In this document: one piece after another, positions 1-13,669 of the stretch
Position numbering within the stretch: position 1 is the stretch's first letter
Layout of the letters: every line of letters starts with the position of its first letter
Source: Alviniconcha marisindica
Taxonomy: Eukaryota > Mollusca > Gastropoda > Provannidae
DNA length: 64,000 nt
Assembly (NCBI GenBank): GCA_018857735.1
Contig: JABMCL010003770.1
Span: 140,001-204,000 of the forward strand
Direction: 5' to 3'
Notes under the pieces: generated by a model
Seen by the model: the letters and a program-made list of their open reading frames with translations, nothing else
What the model was told of the DNA's origin: nothing
The model's database searches: none
Position numbers and translations under genes: made by a program

Positions 1-1410
1 CTCTTGCACAAGATAACGAGCGACCTTGTGGGTCCCAAAGCAACTGAAGGTACACTTAGGACAGCCAGACCAGCTCCTCAAGATCATGAGCGACCTTGTG
101 GGTCTCAAAGCAGGCGAAAGTACACTGAGGACAGACATCCCCCCCCCCCCCCCCGCCGCTGAGGACAGCAAAACAAGCTCATCAAGATCATGAGCGGCCT
201 CGTGGATCTCACAGCAACTGAAGGTACACTGAGGACAGATGACCACCCCTCCAATGGACAGACAGACCAGCTCCTCAAGATCATGAGCGGCGCTTTAGAT
301 CTGAAAGCAACTGTAGGTACACCGAGAACAGAGGACCGCCCCTCCAGAGGACAGCCAGAAAGGCTCCTCAGGATAATGAGCGGCCTTGTGGGTCTCAAAG
401 CATCTGAAGGTACTCTCAAGATAATGATGAGCGGCCTTGTGGGTCCCAGACTGAAGTCACAATGAGGACAGATGACCGCCCCTCCAGAGGACAGCCAGAC
501 AAGCTAGCTCCCCAAGATCATGATGAGCGGCCTTGTGGATCTCACAGCAACTGAAGACACAACGAGGACAGCCACATCAGCTCCTCAAGATCATGTTAAT
601 CGGCCTTGTGGATCTCACAGCAAATGAAGGTACACTGAGGACAGATGACCACCCCTCCAAGAGACAGCCAGACCAGCTCCTCAAGATAATGACCGCCCCT
701 CCAGCGACAGCCAGACAAGCCCTTCAAGATAACGAGCGGCCCTGTAGGTCTGAAAGCAACTTAAGTTACATTGAGGACAGATGACCACCCCTCCAGGAGA
801 CGGCCACACCAGCTCCTCAAGATCAGGATGAGCGGCCTTGTAGGTCTCAAACTGAAGGTACACCGAGAACAGCCAGACAAGCTCCTCAAGATCAGCGGCC
901 TTGTGTTTCTGAAAGCATGTGAAGGTACACTGAGGACAGAGGACCGCCCCTCCAGTGGACAGCCAGACAAGCCCCTCAAGATCATGGTGAGCGGCCTTGT
1001 GGGTCTCAAAGCAAGTGAAGACATTGAGGACAGAGGACCGCCCCTCCAGTGGACAGCCAGACAAGCCCCTCAAGATCATGGGGAGCGGCCTTGTGGGTCT
1101 CAAAGCAAGTGAAGGTACACTGAGGACAGAGGACCGCCCCTCCAGAGGACAGCCAGAAAGGCTCCTCAAGATCATGATCAGCGGCCTTGTAGGTCTCAAA
1201 CTGAAGGTACACTGCGAACAGCCAGACAAGCTCCTCAAGATCACGATCAGCGGCCTTGTCGGTCTCAAAGCAAGTGAAGACACTGAGGACAGAGGACCGC
1301 CCCTCCAGAGGACTGACAGACAATTTCCTCAAGATAATGAGCGGCCTTGCAGGTCTCAAACTGAAGGTACACCGAGGACAGAGGACCGCCCCTACAGTGG
1401 ACAGCCCGAC
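1..1410. repeat. Minisatellite array, irregular 60-110 bp unit
   Basis: Tandem degenerate copies share the core CTCAAGATCATGAGCGGCC, then a TTGTGGGTCTCAAAGCA-type block, GGTACACTGAGGACAGA and GACCGCCCCTCCAG. Unit length varies because sub-blocks are lost or gained. Open frames on both strands come from the repeat and differ in frame between copies, so I do not treat them as coding. The array touches the window start and probably continues to the left. Confidence 0.85.
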
Positions 1411-1471
1411 AAGCCCCTTCTCCTCCAGACAAGGACCCCCCACCCCACCCCTCCCATCCCTCACCCCTGTC

Positions 1472-1573
1472 TCCTTCTCCCCCTCTGTCATCACACTGTG
1501 GAACAGCATTCCCCACCATGCGTCCCCTGCTGGCACCGTCACTGCCTTCACATCTGCAGTTGAGGGCTGGGTG
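1472..1573 (+). mobile_element. Degenerate non-LTR retrotransposon (LINE) ORF2 C-terminus
   Basis: The plus strand encodes SFSPSVITLWNSIPHHA followed by a TVTAFTSAV segment. This is the typical end of a LINE reverse-transcriptase ORF (S-F-x-P-x-x-x-x-x-W-N-x-L/I-P, then a short helix with F-x-S/A). Only about 34 residues remain, wedged between the minisatellite and CA repeats. The clade (CR1, RTE, L2 or another) cannot be told. Confidence 0.55.
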
Positions 1574-1622
1574 AGGTCTGCTCGTCCCCCCTCGCCCCCC
1601 CCCCCCCACACCATGCGCGGCG

Positions 1623-2789
<1,167 letters not shown>

Positions 2790-2934
2790 CATAAAGGTGC
2801 TGTACCTAATCATCGACTGACACTGTGACAGACAAACCACCCATCCACTCACACGCACGGGGCAGTCAAGTAGTATAACGTTTGAGTTACCGTCATGCAT
2901 AGCTAAGTTTCACTAACGAAGCAGAACAGGTATC

Positions 2935-3145
2935 ATCATGCATAGTCATGCAAAGCAAGGTTTCACTGACGAAGCAGAATAGTTAACATCATGCATAGCA
3001 AGGTTTCACTGACGAAGCAGAATAGTTAACATCATGCATAGCAAGGTTTCACTGACGAAGCAGAATAGTTAACATCATTCAAAGCAAGGTTTCACTGACG
3101 AAGCAGAATAGTTAACATCATGCATAGCAAGGTTCCACTGACCGA
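2935..3145. repeat. 43-bp minisatellite, about 5 copies
   Basis: The unit contains GCAAGGTTTCACTGACGAAG followed by CAGAATAGTTAACATCATGCATA. Copies are nearly identical except for the first and last, as in a recent array. Confidence 0.9.
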
Positions 3146-3221
3146 TTGGTAATCGAGCTTAACGTCCAAGATTGTGTATGTTGGTTGGTCTTTTTATAAA
3201 CTATACTTATAACTCCAACCA

Positions 3222-3484
<263 letters not shown>

Positions 3485-4074
3485 ACTTTATTTTTCTTCT
3501 TCTTTTTTAGACGAACGGTCTCGCAAGGCTGCCTGTCACCAACAGACTCACGACCCCCCCCCCCCCCCCCCCCCCCCCCCCACCACCGCCCCCGATCCCA
3601 TATCTCAGGCCAAGTGAATAATCGAAGGACTTGGAGAAGGGTTGTCGCCACTGAACAAGCTGTGCAGCTGGTAAGAGCTAAATCGTGTCTCTGTGTCGGA
3701 GTGTTTGTTCTTGTCAACCACACGATCACCGCTGACCTCTGACCGAACCCACGCTGATTCGAACGGTCTGGCTACGACCGTACAGTGTTGTGACTGCGCC
3801 GTGTACGCAACAACACTAAAAAGGGTTCTAGACTGGCCCGATAATGCCGCTGTCCAGTTAAGGTCGTGTACTGGACCTCGGTGATCAAGCCTCGGTCCTT
3901 GGTGGCTTGGTAGCTAGCCGGCGGGACAATGCAGTGGGCGATCGATGACCACGATCAATCTCAGGACACGAGGGTTACGACTTACATAAATGTTTGCAGC
4001 ACGGCCGGGATGTTGAACTGACGCAGCCTTTCACGTTTTTCTTTTTCCTCTCCCTCTCTCTTGATTCATCTCTG

Positions 4075-4502
4075 CCCAAACCTAGAATAGACCTTTTTAA
4101 AACTAGCTTCTCATTTTCAGGCGCATCCCTGTGGAATACTATCCCAACTCAAATAAAGTCATGCAATTCACTTACCAGCTTCAAAACAGCTTCACAAATG
4201 GTTCAGAAGCAGTTTGTTGTAACCCCCCCCCCCCCCCCCCCAAAAAAAAAAAAACACACATAAAGAAAGAAAACTAAAATTTATTAATTAATTTTAAAAA
4301 CAACAACAATTTCTTGGTTCGTACTGTATAGTCTCCTAGTGTTATTATGAACTATTACTCTTTTGTCGATTCACAATGCCCCCCCCCCCCCCCCCCCCCC
4401 CCCATGATATGGTGTGTTTAAGTGTTTGTAACTGTTTCAAGGACAGGTTGCCCGACAGGCATTCGTGCCTAAACCTTTATCCTTGCGTAATTAAAGTTCA
4501 GT
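4075..4502 (+). mobile_element. LINE 3' end: ORF2 C-terminus plus 3' tail
   Basis: The plus strand encodes RIDLFKTSFSFSGASLWNTI followed by PTQIKSCNSLTSFKTASQ, the classical C-terminal block of CR1/L2-like reverse transcriptases. After a poly-C/poly-A disrupted 3' UTR, the tail GACAGGCATTCGTGCC, then CCTTTATCCTTGCGTAAT and AAAGTTCAGTC, matches a second copy near 16,510-16,570. Both copies are followed directly by simple repeats. Confidence 0.7.
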
Positions 4503-4507
4503 CTCTC

Positions 4508-4602
<95 letters not shown>

Positions 4603-4649
4603 GTGCGGTGTGTGTGTGTTTTCTTGAAGGGTGGGTGGGTGGGTGGGTG

Positions 4650-4710
<61 letters not shown>
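4501..4710. repeat. (CTGT)n, (TC)n and (GGGT)n microsatellites after a LINE tail
   Basis: (GTCT)n begins within the LINE tail, then (TC)n to about 4,600. A short unique spacer and (GGGT)n follow, then a second (TC)n at 4,654-4,710. Confidence 0.9.
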
Positions 4711-4711
<1 letters not shown>

Positions 4712-5066
4712 AAAGACAAGTTCAATCCGTTCGTCGGCAGGCTACCAAGCCAGCAAAACCGACGTCAAAGCAGACAAGAAAGACAAGTTCTGTCTGCTCG
4801 TAGGTACAACGTCAATGAAACCAACATCAAAGCAGGACTCAGACAAGAAGGACAAGTTGTGTCTGTTCGTCGGTACCACGTCTGTGAAACCGACTCAAAG
4901 CAGGACTTAAACCACAAAGAGAGAGACAGACAGACAGACAGAGACAGACAGACAGAGAGAGAGAAAGAGACAGAGAGAGAGACAGAGAGTTATATCCGTC
5001 TATTCTTAAGAGAAAGAGACAGAGACACAGAGACAGATAGACAGAGAATTCTACCCGTCTATTCTT
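4711..5066. repeat. ~67-bp minisatellite and purine-rich repeats
   Basis: Three diverged copies of a unit containing GACAAGTT..GTCTGTTCGTCGGTAC..GAAACC..TCAAAGCAGGAC cover 4,714-4,915. AGAGACAGACAGA-type purine repeats with two copies of a CCGTCTATTCTTA block follow. From 5,067 to 5,530 I see no gene. A fragment at about 5,440-5,490 is the reverse complement of the retroposon tail found at 14.4 kb. Confidence 0.8.
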
Positions 5067-5569
5067 AGCACCCCCATTTCTGCACCCGCACTACCCGCCT
5101 CGTGGACAATCAGGACCAACACCCGAGAGCAGGTAACGCTACAGCTGTATAGCCACTGGTAAGCTTAACCGTGCACAGCAGCAAATCCAGCGCAGACCTA
5201 TCTACATACATGATACAATAGCTCACATGGCGGTCGAAGCCAATCCAAGCCCGGTGTGTCTGTCAAACTGTCAACAGTTTAGCCACGGCTCCCTACCAGG
5301 CAGGTACTGTATGGGCTGGCATGCGTGAACTGATCTTGGACACACCACGCTGGCACTGGACCAACGCCCGGTTCGGCTAGACGCGTTTTCCGGTGTACTT
5401 ACCGCACAGATAACACCAACTGTATGTAACTAACTTGGTGTTTTTTACGCCCAGTCAACCAGAACGGTTAGGCCAGGGCGAGAACACCCACTGAATCCAG
5501 GAACAAATAACTCGGGCAGAACTATTGTGCAGTGTGTTTTGAGTCGTTCCTGTGTGTCGCCGTTTCTGA

Positions 5570-6670
5570 TCTTTCGCGCGCTTCCAAACGTATCTTTCTA
5601 CTGTCAAAGTCACTGGACAACTTCTATTAACTTACAGATTTCTGATCTTTCCCACGCTTCCAAACGTATCTACTGTCAAAGTCACTGGACAACTTCTATT
5701 AACTTACAGATTTCTAATCTTCCCATGTTTCCAAACGTATCTACTGTCAAAAGTCACTGGACAACTTCTATTAACCCTTTCACTGCCATGCTTGCGGCGC
5801 CGTCACTGAAAACGACCAATAAAAGTGCCGAATCTGAAACCATTAAGGCTTTTTTGCCCCCTTTTCACGAGAATGTGAAAGGATCAAAATGCACAGTACT
5901 GAAAGTAGATTTGTTACAGGACCATCAGATATACTGTTTTGAGGCGTGTGTGTGTGCACTTTTCAGCCCGGAAAATGTACAGGCTGGGGCAGTGAAGGGG
6001 TTAACTTACAGGTTTCTAATATTTCGCACGCTTCCAAACTTATCCAGTGTCAAAGTCACCGGGCAACTTCTAATTACTTACAGATTTCTAATCTTTCGCA
6101 CGCTTCCAAACGTATCTACTGTCAAAGTCACTGGACAACTTCTATTAACTTACAGATTTCTAATCTTTCGCACGCTTCCAAACTTACCTACTGTCAAAGT
6201 CACTGGACAACTTCTATTAACTTACAGATTTCTAATCTTTCACACGTTTCCAAACTTTTTTACTGTCAAAGTCATTGGACAACTTCTATTAACTTACAGA
6301 TTTCTAATCTTTCGCACGCTTCCAAACTTACCTACTGTCAAAGTCACTGGACAACTTCTATTAACTTACAGATTTCTAATCTTTCACACGCTTCCAAACT
6401 TTTTTACTGTCAAATCATTGGACAACTTCTATTAACTTACAGATTTCTAATCTTCCCCACGCCTCCAAATGTATCTACTGTCAAAGTCACTGGACAACTG
6501 CTATTAACTTACAGATTTCTAATCTTTCGCACGCTTCCGAACGTATAGATCTACGTCAAAGTCACTGGACAACTACAGTTAACTTACAAATTTCTAATCT
6601 TTCCTACGCTTCCAAACTTATCTACTGTCAAAGTCACTGGACAACTTCTATTAACTTACAGTTACAGGTC
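5570..6670. repeat. 72-bp minisatellite, about 13 copies, split by a MITE
   Basis: The unit reads GTCAAAGTCACTGGACAACT, TCTATTAACTTACAGATTTC, TAATCTTTCGCACGCTTCCA and AACGTATCTACT. Since 72 is a multiple of three, frames stay open, but they encode only the repeated unit. A 226-bp element interrupts one unit at its TTAA. Confidence 0.92.
5771..6004. mobile_element. piggyBac-type MITE inserted at TTAA
   Basis: A 226-bp element (5,775-6,000) is flanked by TTAA on both sides (5,771-5,774 and 6,001-6,004). Its ends are inverted repeats: CCCTTTCACTGCC at the left and the complement of CCCCTTCACTGCC at the right (12 of 13 match). Neighbouring minisatellite units carry a single TTAA at this point, so the empty site is visible. 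TTAA duplication and CCC-starting termini are hallmarks of piggyBac elements. No transposase is encoded. Confidence 0.85.
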
Positions 6671-6714
6671 TACTGATTGCCTACTTCGTCCTGGAGTGAC
6701 CCTGTGCTGTTGAC

Positions 6715-7020
6715 AGGATTGTGAAAAACCCTTTGACTAACCTACTGATGTTCCATATGTATACATGTATGCATGCATAGTAATTACTATGCGTAATTTG
6801 TATACATGTATGTATGCATAGTAAATAGTATGCATAATTTGTATGTATACATGTGTTTGTCTAAAAAATCCCTTTGACTAACCTACTGATGCTCAATATG
6901 TATACATGTATGCATGCATAGTAAATAGTATGCATAATTTGTATACATGTGTATGTCTAAATATTCCCTTTGACTAACCTACTGATGCTCAATATGTAAA
7001 CATGTATGCATGCATAATTT
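6715..7020. repeat. ~100-bp AT-rich minisatellite, 3 copies
   Basis: Copies contain CCCTTTGACTAACCTACTGA, then ATATGTATACATGTATGCAT and ATAGTAAATAGTATGCATAA. They are rich in self-complementary ATGTATACATGTATGCAT steps. Confidence 0.85.
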
Positions 7021-8098
7021 CTATACACGTATGAATTTTGTACCGTACGTATGTACGGTACGTAGGTACAAGTGCACATGTATATTGGATCTTGTCCAAT
7101 TATTACAACCAAACCACAACGTTAGTAAGCGGATTTTAATGTGCAGTCAACCACACCTGTAGGATCAATTCAGGACTATCAAACTCTGCAATAGTTATGT
7201 TTTTAAAAACTCTTCGGTTAAACTCTGATATAAGCAAAGGCTCATAGTTATATTTTTGAAAACTTTTCATATGCAAACCCTTTCTCAAGTCAAATCTAGA
7301 AAGTTAATCCATAAACAAATATAAAACAGAACAAAAACAAACATGAAACACAAAACAAACTTTAAACAAAAAATCTTTTTTTTCCAACGAAGAATAAACA
7401 TTCAAAACTGTATCTCAAATTACAAATTACATAGTTCTGCGCGCGCACGCGTGCGCGCACACACACACACACACTTAACCTCGTCTTTGTGCAATTTGAT
7501 GATCAATATGCGACACTTTGAAACGCAAACATCACGAAAACGGCAGTAAAACTAAACAAATGAGACACCTTCTCCGAGTTTTGCACTTTTTCTCTTTTAA
7601 TCTTCACGTAATTTGATGACCAACACAGGACACTTTGGAAGAAAAACTGTATCAAAATAAACAAAGTTTTGCAGTGTCCGAAAGTGCCAGCGCTTTGCGT
7701 CATCAAGTTGTTTTGACCATATAATTCTAAATAATTCGTTATAAGCCAACATCGGCTTGACCCACTCGCACTCTCGCCGCTTTCCGTCTGGATTTTGCCG
7801 TTTAATCCCATACACCAGGATTAAAGATTAGTAGCCACTGTTACAGAGACTTGCCTGTGCGCGAGTGTCACTGACGCCAAACACGTACAATAATACTTCA
7901 AACAACATCACGCACAGGTCGCGGTGATTAAGTTTGTGAAGGCCGAGGTCACCTTGTAAAATGTCAGCGGCTTAAAGCTTGTCGTGTATTAGCTGGGAAC
8001 TGCTGCTGTGCAAGTATTGCACAAAAATGCATCATCATCATCATTAGTGCGGAGCTGTTGGTGTCCGTGTCCGTGGTCGGTGTCGTTGCAGACTGTCC
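7021..8098. other. No gene recognised; short perfect hairpin
   Basis: Mostly unique AT-rich DNA. A perfect hairpin GTACCGTAC / GTACGGTAC with a 4-nt loop sits at 7,040-7,061. A 72-codon minus-strand frame at 7,597-7,815 has no recognisable motif. Confidence 0.4.
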
Positions 8099-8174
8099 AT
8101 TCTCTCTCTTTCTCTCTGTCTCTGTCTCTCTCTCTCTCCTTAAAATCTTTGGAAAATAAAGGTTTACAGTCCAA

Positions 8175-8234
<60 letters not shown>

Positions 8235-8308
8235 AATATTTGTATTTGTAAAGGTTTAGAGTTCAAGTTCTCTCTCCCTCTTTACAATCTTTGTAAAGGT
8301 TTAGAGTT

Positions 8309-8373
<65 letters not shown>

Positions 8374-8459
8374 CAATCTTTGTAAAATAAAGGTTTAGAG
8401 TTTAAGTTCTCTCTCTCTCTCTCAATCTCTCCCTCTACAATCTTTGTAAAGGTTTAGAG

Positions 8460-8520
<61 letters not shown>

Positions 8521-8544
8521 TCTTTAAAGTTTTAAATGTTTTTC

Positions 8545-8603
<59 letters not shown>

Positions 8604-8630
8604 ATCTTTGTAAAGGTTTAGAGTTCGTTT

Positions 8631-8682
<52 letters not shown>

Positions 8683-8690
8683 ACATACAT
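8099..8690. repeat. (TC)n tracts separated by a repeated spacer
   Basis: At least six TC tracts are separated by copies of a spacer CAATCTTTGTAAAGGTTTAG followed by AGTTC. The compound unit (spacer plus TC tract) has been amplified as a whole. Confidence 0.9.
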
Positions 8691-8806
8691 GCATGACCTC
8701 TCCACCCCTCCCTCTCTCCTACCCCCCCCCCCCTCCCCCCCCCATTCTCATTTGTTTGGTGGTGGTGGTTGATCTTGAGCTTGAGTTTGTACGTTGCCGG
8801 ACCTAG

Positions 8807-8919
8807 CATAGCGTCGTCTCGGGACAACCACATGAGGTTGTACGCCTGTACAACCTCATGTGGTTGCCCCGAGATGACGCTATGTGGCTGACAGAAGGTT
8901 CAAATCCAACCGCTGTCAG
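8807..8919. repeat. Long near-perfect hairpin with a B-box-like hairpin beside it
   Basis: Arms 8,807-8,843 and 8,848-8,884 (37 nt each, loop GCCT) are complementary with two mismatches. Immediately after, CTGACAG (8,888-8,894) pairs with CTGTCAG (8,913-8,919) around AAGGTTCAAATCCAACC, which contains a Pol III B-box-like GGTTCAAATCC. It could be a foldback MITE or inverted copies of a tRNA-derived repeat. Confidence 0.75.
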
Positions 8920-9055
8920 TTGTAGAGCTCTGTCAAAGGACGGTGCAACCTGTTCCTCATCTTCTGCTGCTTCCTCTTCTCGTTTGCCTGTTGCACTTGT
9001 CAGCGGCTGACAGGAGCCGAATAATAATAATAATTAGATCCTTTAATTTGATCCG

Positions 9056-9086
<31 letters not shown>

Positions 9087-9174
9087 ACACACAAAAAAAA
9101 ACACGCGCAGCTTCTGCCGAAACGTGCGTGGCTACGTCTGCACACGTCGCTCGTCTCATCACTAACGGAGCGTG

Positions 9175-10930
9175 AAGTCCTGCAGGGTGTGACTGACTGT
9201 CTACTTCAGTCCTGCACGGTGTGGCTGACTGTCTGCTGCTGTCCTGTAGAGTGTAATCGACTGTCTACTTCAGTCCTGTAGGGTGTGACTGTCTGTCTGC
9301 TGCTGTCCAGTTGGGTGTGACTGTCTGCTTCAGTCCTGTATGGTGTGACTGTCTACTTCAGTCCTGTGGGATGTCTGTCTGCTGCTGTCCAGTTGGGTGT
9401 GACGGACTGCTTCAGTCCTGTAGGGTGTGACTGTCTGTCTGCTGCTGTCCAGTTGGGTGTGACTGTCTGCTTCAGTCCTGTAGGGTGTAGATGTCTGTCT
9501 GCTGCTGTCCAGTTGGGTGTGACTGACTGCTTCAGTCCTGTAGGGTGTGTTGTCTGTCTGCTGCTGTCCAGTTGGGTGTGACTGACTGCTTCAGTCCTGT
9601 AGGGTGTAGATGTCTGTCTGCTGCTGTCCAGTTGGGTGTGACGGACTGCTTCAGTCCTGTAGGGTGTGACTGTCTGTCTGCTGCTGTCCAGTTGGGTGTG
9701 ACTGTCTGCTTCAGTCCTGTAGGGTGTAGATGTCTGTCTGCTGCTGTCCAGTTGGGTGTGACTGACTGCTTCAGTCCTGTAGGGTGTAGATGTCTGTCTG
9801 CTGCTGTCCAGTTGGGTGTGACTGACTGCTTCAGTCCTGTAGGGTGTAGATGTCTGTCTGCTGCTGTCCAGTTGGGTGTGACTGACTGCTTCAGTCCTGT
9901 ATGGTGTGACTGTCTGTCTACTTCAGTCCTGTAGGATGTGTCCGTCTGTTTCAGTCCTGTAGGGTCACGGTGTAACTGACTGTCTGCTGTAGTCCTGTAG
10001 GGTCACGGTGTAACTGACTGTCTGCTGTAGTCCTGTAGGGTGTAGATGTCTGTCTGCTGCTGTCCAGTTGGGTGTGACTGACTGCTTCAGTCCTGTAGGG
10101 TCACGGTGTAACTGTCTGCTGTAGTCCTGTAGAGTGTAGATGTCTGTCTGCTGCTGTCCTGTAGAGTGTGATCGACTGTCTACTTCAGTCCTGTAGGGTG
10201 TGACTGTCTGTCTGCTGCTGTCCAGTTGGGTGTGACTGACTGCTTCAGTCCTGTAGGGTGTGACTGTCTGTCTGCTGCTGTCCAGTTGGGTGTGACTGAC
10301 TGCTTCAGTCCTGTAGGGTGTGACTGTCTGTCTGCTGCTGTCCAGTTGGGTGTGACTGACTGCTTCAGTCCTGTAGGGTGTGACTGTCTGCCTGCTGCTG
10401 TCCAGTTGGGTGTGACTGACTGCTTCAGTCCTGTAGGGTGTGACTGTCTGTCTGCTGTAGTCCTGTAGGGTGTGACTGTCTACTTCCGTCCTGTAGGGTG
10501 TGACTGTCTGTCTGCTGTAGTCCTGTAGGGTGTGACTGTCTACTTCCGTCCTGTAGGGTGTGACTGTCTGTCTGCTGTTGTCCTGTAGGGTGTGACTGTC
10601 TACTTCCGTCCTGTAGGGTAGGACTGTCTGCTTCAGTCCTGTAGGATGTGGCTGTCTGTCTGCTTCGCTCCTGTAGGGAGTGACTGTCTGCTGCAGTCCT
10701 GTAGGGTGTGACTGTCTGTCTGCTGTTGTCCTGTAGGGTGTGACTGTCTACTTCAGTCCTGTAGGGTATGACTCTCTGTCTGCTTCAGTCCTGTAGGGTG
10801 TGGCTGTCTGCTGCAATCCTGTACTGTAGGATGTGACTACCTGCTGAAGGAGAGTGCAGTCCTGTAGGGTGTGACTGATTGTCTGCTAAAGGACAGGCAC
10901 AGTCCTGGAGGGTGTGACTGGCTGTCTGCT
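9175..10930. repeat. 60-bp satellite-like array, about 1.75 kb
   Basis: The unit consists of GTCCTGTAGGGTGTGACTGT, CTGTCTGCTGCTGTCCAGTT and GGGTGTGACTGACTGCTTCA, with shorter ~30-bp variants at the edges. Higher-order structure is visible: a 120-bp unit alternates TGTAGATGTC and TGTGACTGTC. A (TA)n run follows at 10,998-11,025. Confidence 0.93.
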
Positions 10931-10993
10931 GAAGGAGCATACAGTCCTGGAGTCTGTGGCTGACTCACACTGCATCTCTTGTAATGATTTATA

Positions 10994-11028
<35 letters not shown>

Positions 11029-11084
11029 CAGTCTCTTGACTGTCAAGCTCTGTCCACTGATGATGACGTGTTCTGCCCAGCTGA

Positions 11085-11410
11085 GCTAGTGACAATCATG
11101 TGTACAGATATTCAGTTTTAACTATACCACATCTCTTCCTACTAGTCTAGTGACAATCAAGCATAGAGATTCATTTTTAACTTTGTCATTTCTCTGTCTC
11201 GTGATAATCATGAGTGGAGATTCACTTTTAACTGTGCCATGTTTCTATCAAGTAATAATCATGTGTAGAGATTCATTTTAACTGTGTCTCTTTCTTTGTC
11301 TCGTGATTATCACGTGTAGAGGTTCATTTTTAACTCAACCGTGTCACGTCTCTGTCTAGTATTAATGATCATGTGTAGAGATTCATTTTTAACTGTGTCA
11401 CTTCTCTGAT
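11085..11410. repeat. ~58-bp minisatellite, 5-6 diverged copies
   Basis: Copies share GATAATCATGTGTAGAGATT then CATTTTTAACTGTGTCACTT and CTCTGTCT. From 11,411 to 11,735 I see nothing further. Confidence 0.8.
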
Positions 11411-11735
11411 TCTGCATCTAAACTGTTGCACCATACTGTGTAGTTTGTTGTTGCTGCTGTGTTCTGGAGGTTCAAAAAAACATTTCAAAGACTTATCAAC
11501 TAAACAAAAATATGTACAAACTGTGCAGACAGGGGAAATGACACTGAAAATGATGATTATATAAAACAGATTTATCCACTGCTGTTTATGTCAAAACAGT
11601 CCGGTTGCTAGAAAATATCAGTCAACAGAAAACTTTCAGAACATTTAATCAAAATCTGATTCTAAATGGGTTCATGTGAATCTGAATGGGTTAATCTTTG
11701 CAGTCTTTCTCTTTCACTTTCAGTGGCTCAATACT

Positions 11736-13090
11736 GGCAGGACTGAGTAGTGCTACTCTTGTCAGTCCTGTTGTCAGTTACCACAGTAACTGAGTAAGGT
11801 GACCAGAATGTCCACCAAAGGAATGCTACTACCAGTACTACCAGTGTACTAACTCAGTGCTGGTACTTGGTAGCACTGAGTAGTTTGCTACTTTTGTCAC
11901 TCCTCTCCTGGAGTCAGTTACCACAGTAACTAAGTAAGGTGACAGAAAGTCCACCAAAGTAGTACTACTAGTACTACCAGTGTACTATCTCAGCACTGGT
12001 ATGATTGAGCAGCACTACTCTTGTCACTCTTGTAGTCAGTTACAACAGTAACTAAGGTGACCAGAATGTCCACCAAAGTAGTACCACTAGTACTACCAGT
12101 GTACTATCTCAGCACTGGTATGATTGAGCAGCACTACTCTTGTCACTCTTGTAGTCAGTTACAACAGTAACTAAGTGAGGTGACCACAATGTCCACCAAA
12201 GGAGTACCACTAGTACCACCAGTGTACTATCTCAGCACTGGTATGATTGAGCAGCACTACTCTTGTCACTCTTGTAGTCAGTTACAACAGTAACTAAGGT
12301 GACCAGAATGTCCACCAAAGTAGTACCACTAGTACTACCAGTGTACTATCTCAGCACTGGTATGATTGAGCAGCACTACTCTTGTCACTCTTGTAGTCAG
12401 TTACAACAGTAACTAAGTGAGGTGACCACAATGTCCACCAAAGGAGTACCACTAGTACCACCAGTGTACTATCTCAGCACTGGTATGATTGAGCAGCACT
12501 GCTCTTGTCACTCTTGTAGTCAGTTACCACAGTAACTAAGTGAGGTGACCAGAATGTCCACCAAAGGAATGCTACTAATACTACCAGTGTACTAACTCAG
12601 TACTGGTACAACTGAGCAGCACTACTCTTGTCACTCTTGTAGTCAGTTACAACAGTAACTAAGTGAGGTGACCACAATGTCCACCAAAGGAGTACTACTA
12701 ATACTACCAGTGTACTAACTCAGTACTGGTACAACTGAGCAGCACTACTCTTGTCACTCTTGTAGTCAGTTACCACAGTAACTAAGGTGACCAGAATGTC
12801 CACCAAAGTAGTACCACTAGTACTACCAGTGTACTATCTCAGCACTGGTATGATTGAGCAGCACTACTCTTGTCACTCCTGTAGTCAGTTCTTCTTCTTC
12901 TTTCCTTAGATGCCCACAATCATGTTGATGATTATTCCGGCACTTCAGGTGGGGGGTTGCAAAAATGAAAAAAATGAAAAAGTCCATAAATTGTTACTAC
13001 AGTAACAACATTACTGAGCAAGGTCACTAGAAAGTCTACCAAGGGAGTAGTACCAGTGTACTAAGTAGTACCAGTGTACTACTACCAGTA
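11736..13090. repeat. ~118-bp minisatellite, about 10 copies
   Basis: The unit contains CTACTCTTGTCACTCTTGTA, GTCAGTTACAACAGTAACTA, GGTGACCACAATGTCCACCA and CCAGTGTACTATCTCAGCAC. Pairs of adjacent units are more alike than neighbours, as in higher-order amplification. One unit is interrupted by about 100 bp of foreign sequence at 12,891-12,990. Confidence 0.92.
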
Positions 13091-13669
13091 CAGTCCTGGT
13101 AGGACCGAGCAGAACCATTCTTACCACACCTGCACCCTGTCACCTGTAGAACGCCCCCCCCAAAGGCTAAGGTGCATGAGCTGTATAATAGGGTATGGTT
13201 ACATCATGCGTAAATGTGTCCTCTCTAAACGCTGCTACTTTACTTATTCCTACCCAGGTGTCACTGCACGTGCCACAGCAGTAACAATGCAATTTGTGGT
13301 TACCACCACCATTAAGAATGCCTGTAAGTGTAACTTGATGTGACTGTGATGTTTACTGCAAGGCAAACATGATTAAAGAAGCAGAACTTCGGTGAGTCAG
13401 CTGATGTCAGAGAATGCCATTGGAGAGTAACTGGGTAAGTGAGACAGGTGGGCGGAAGGCTGGGTTACACAGCCCAGTGACAACACAATGGCAGAGCTCT
13501 CCATGTCTCACTGTCCTAGTCAAGTCTTGGCAGCTGCCGCATTCCATGGTCAATGGGAAAGTGTAACAATACACTGGGCAAACAGTCCAGCCTTACTGTG
13601 TTATTGTGAATGTAATTTAAGCAAACATCCTATCCCGTGGTGACACCCGTTCCTTCCATCACTGCACTC

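Noticed and set aside
5527..6548. Long frames of 302 and 200 codons with YRFLIFRTLPN-type repeats
   Set aside because: Product of the 72-bp minisatellite. The MITE sits inside the frame and several frames are open at once.
9345..10468. Repetitive 'SAAVQLGVTDCFSPVGC' protein frames
   Set aside because: They are translations of the 60-bp array, whose unit is a multiple of three. There is no start context, no flanking exon, and no constraint on third positions.
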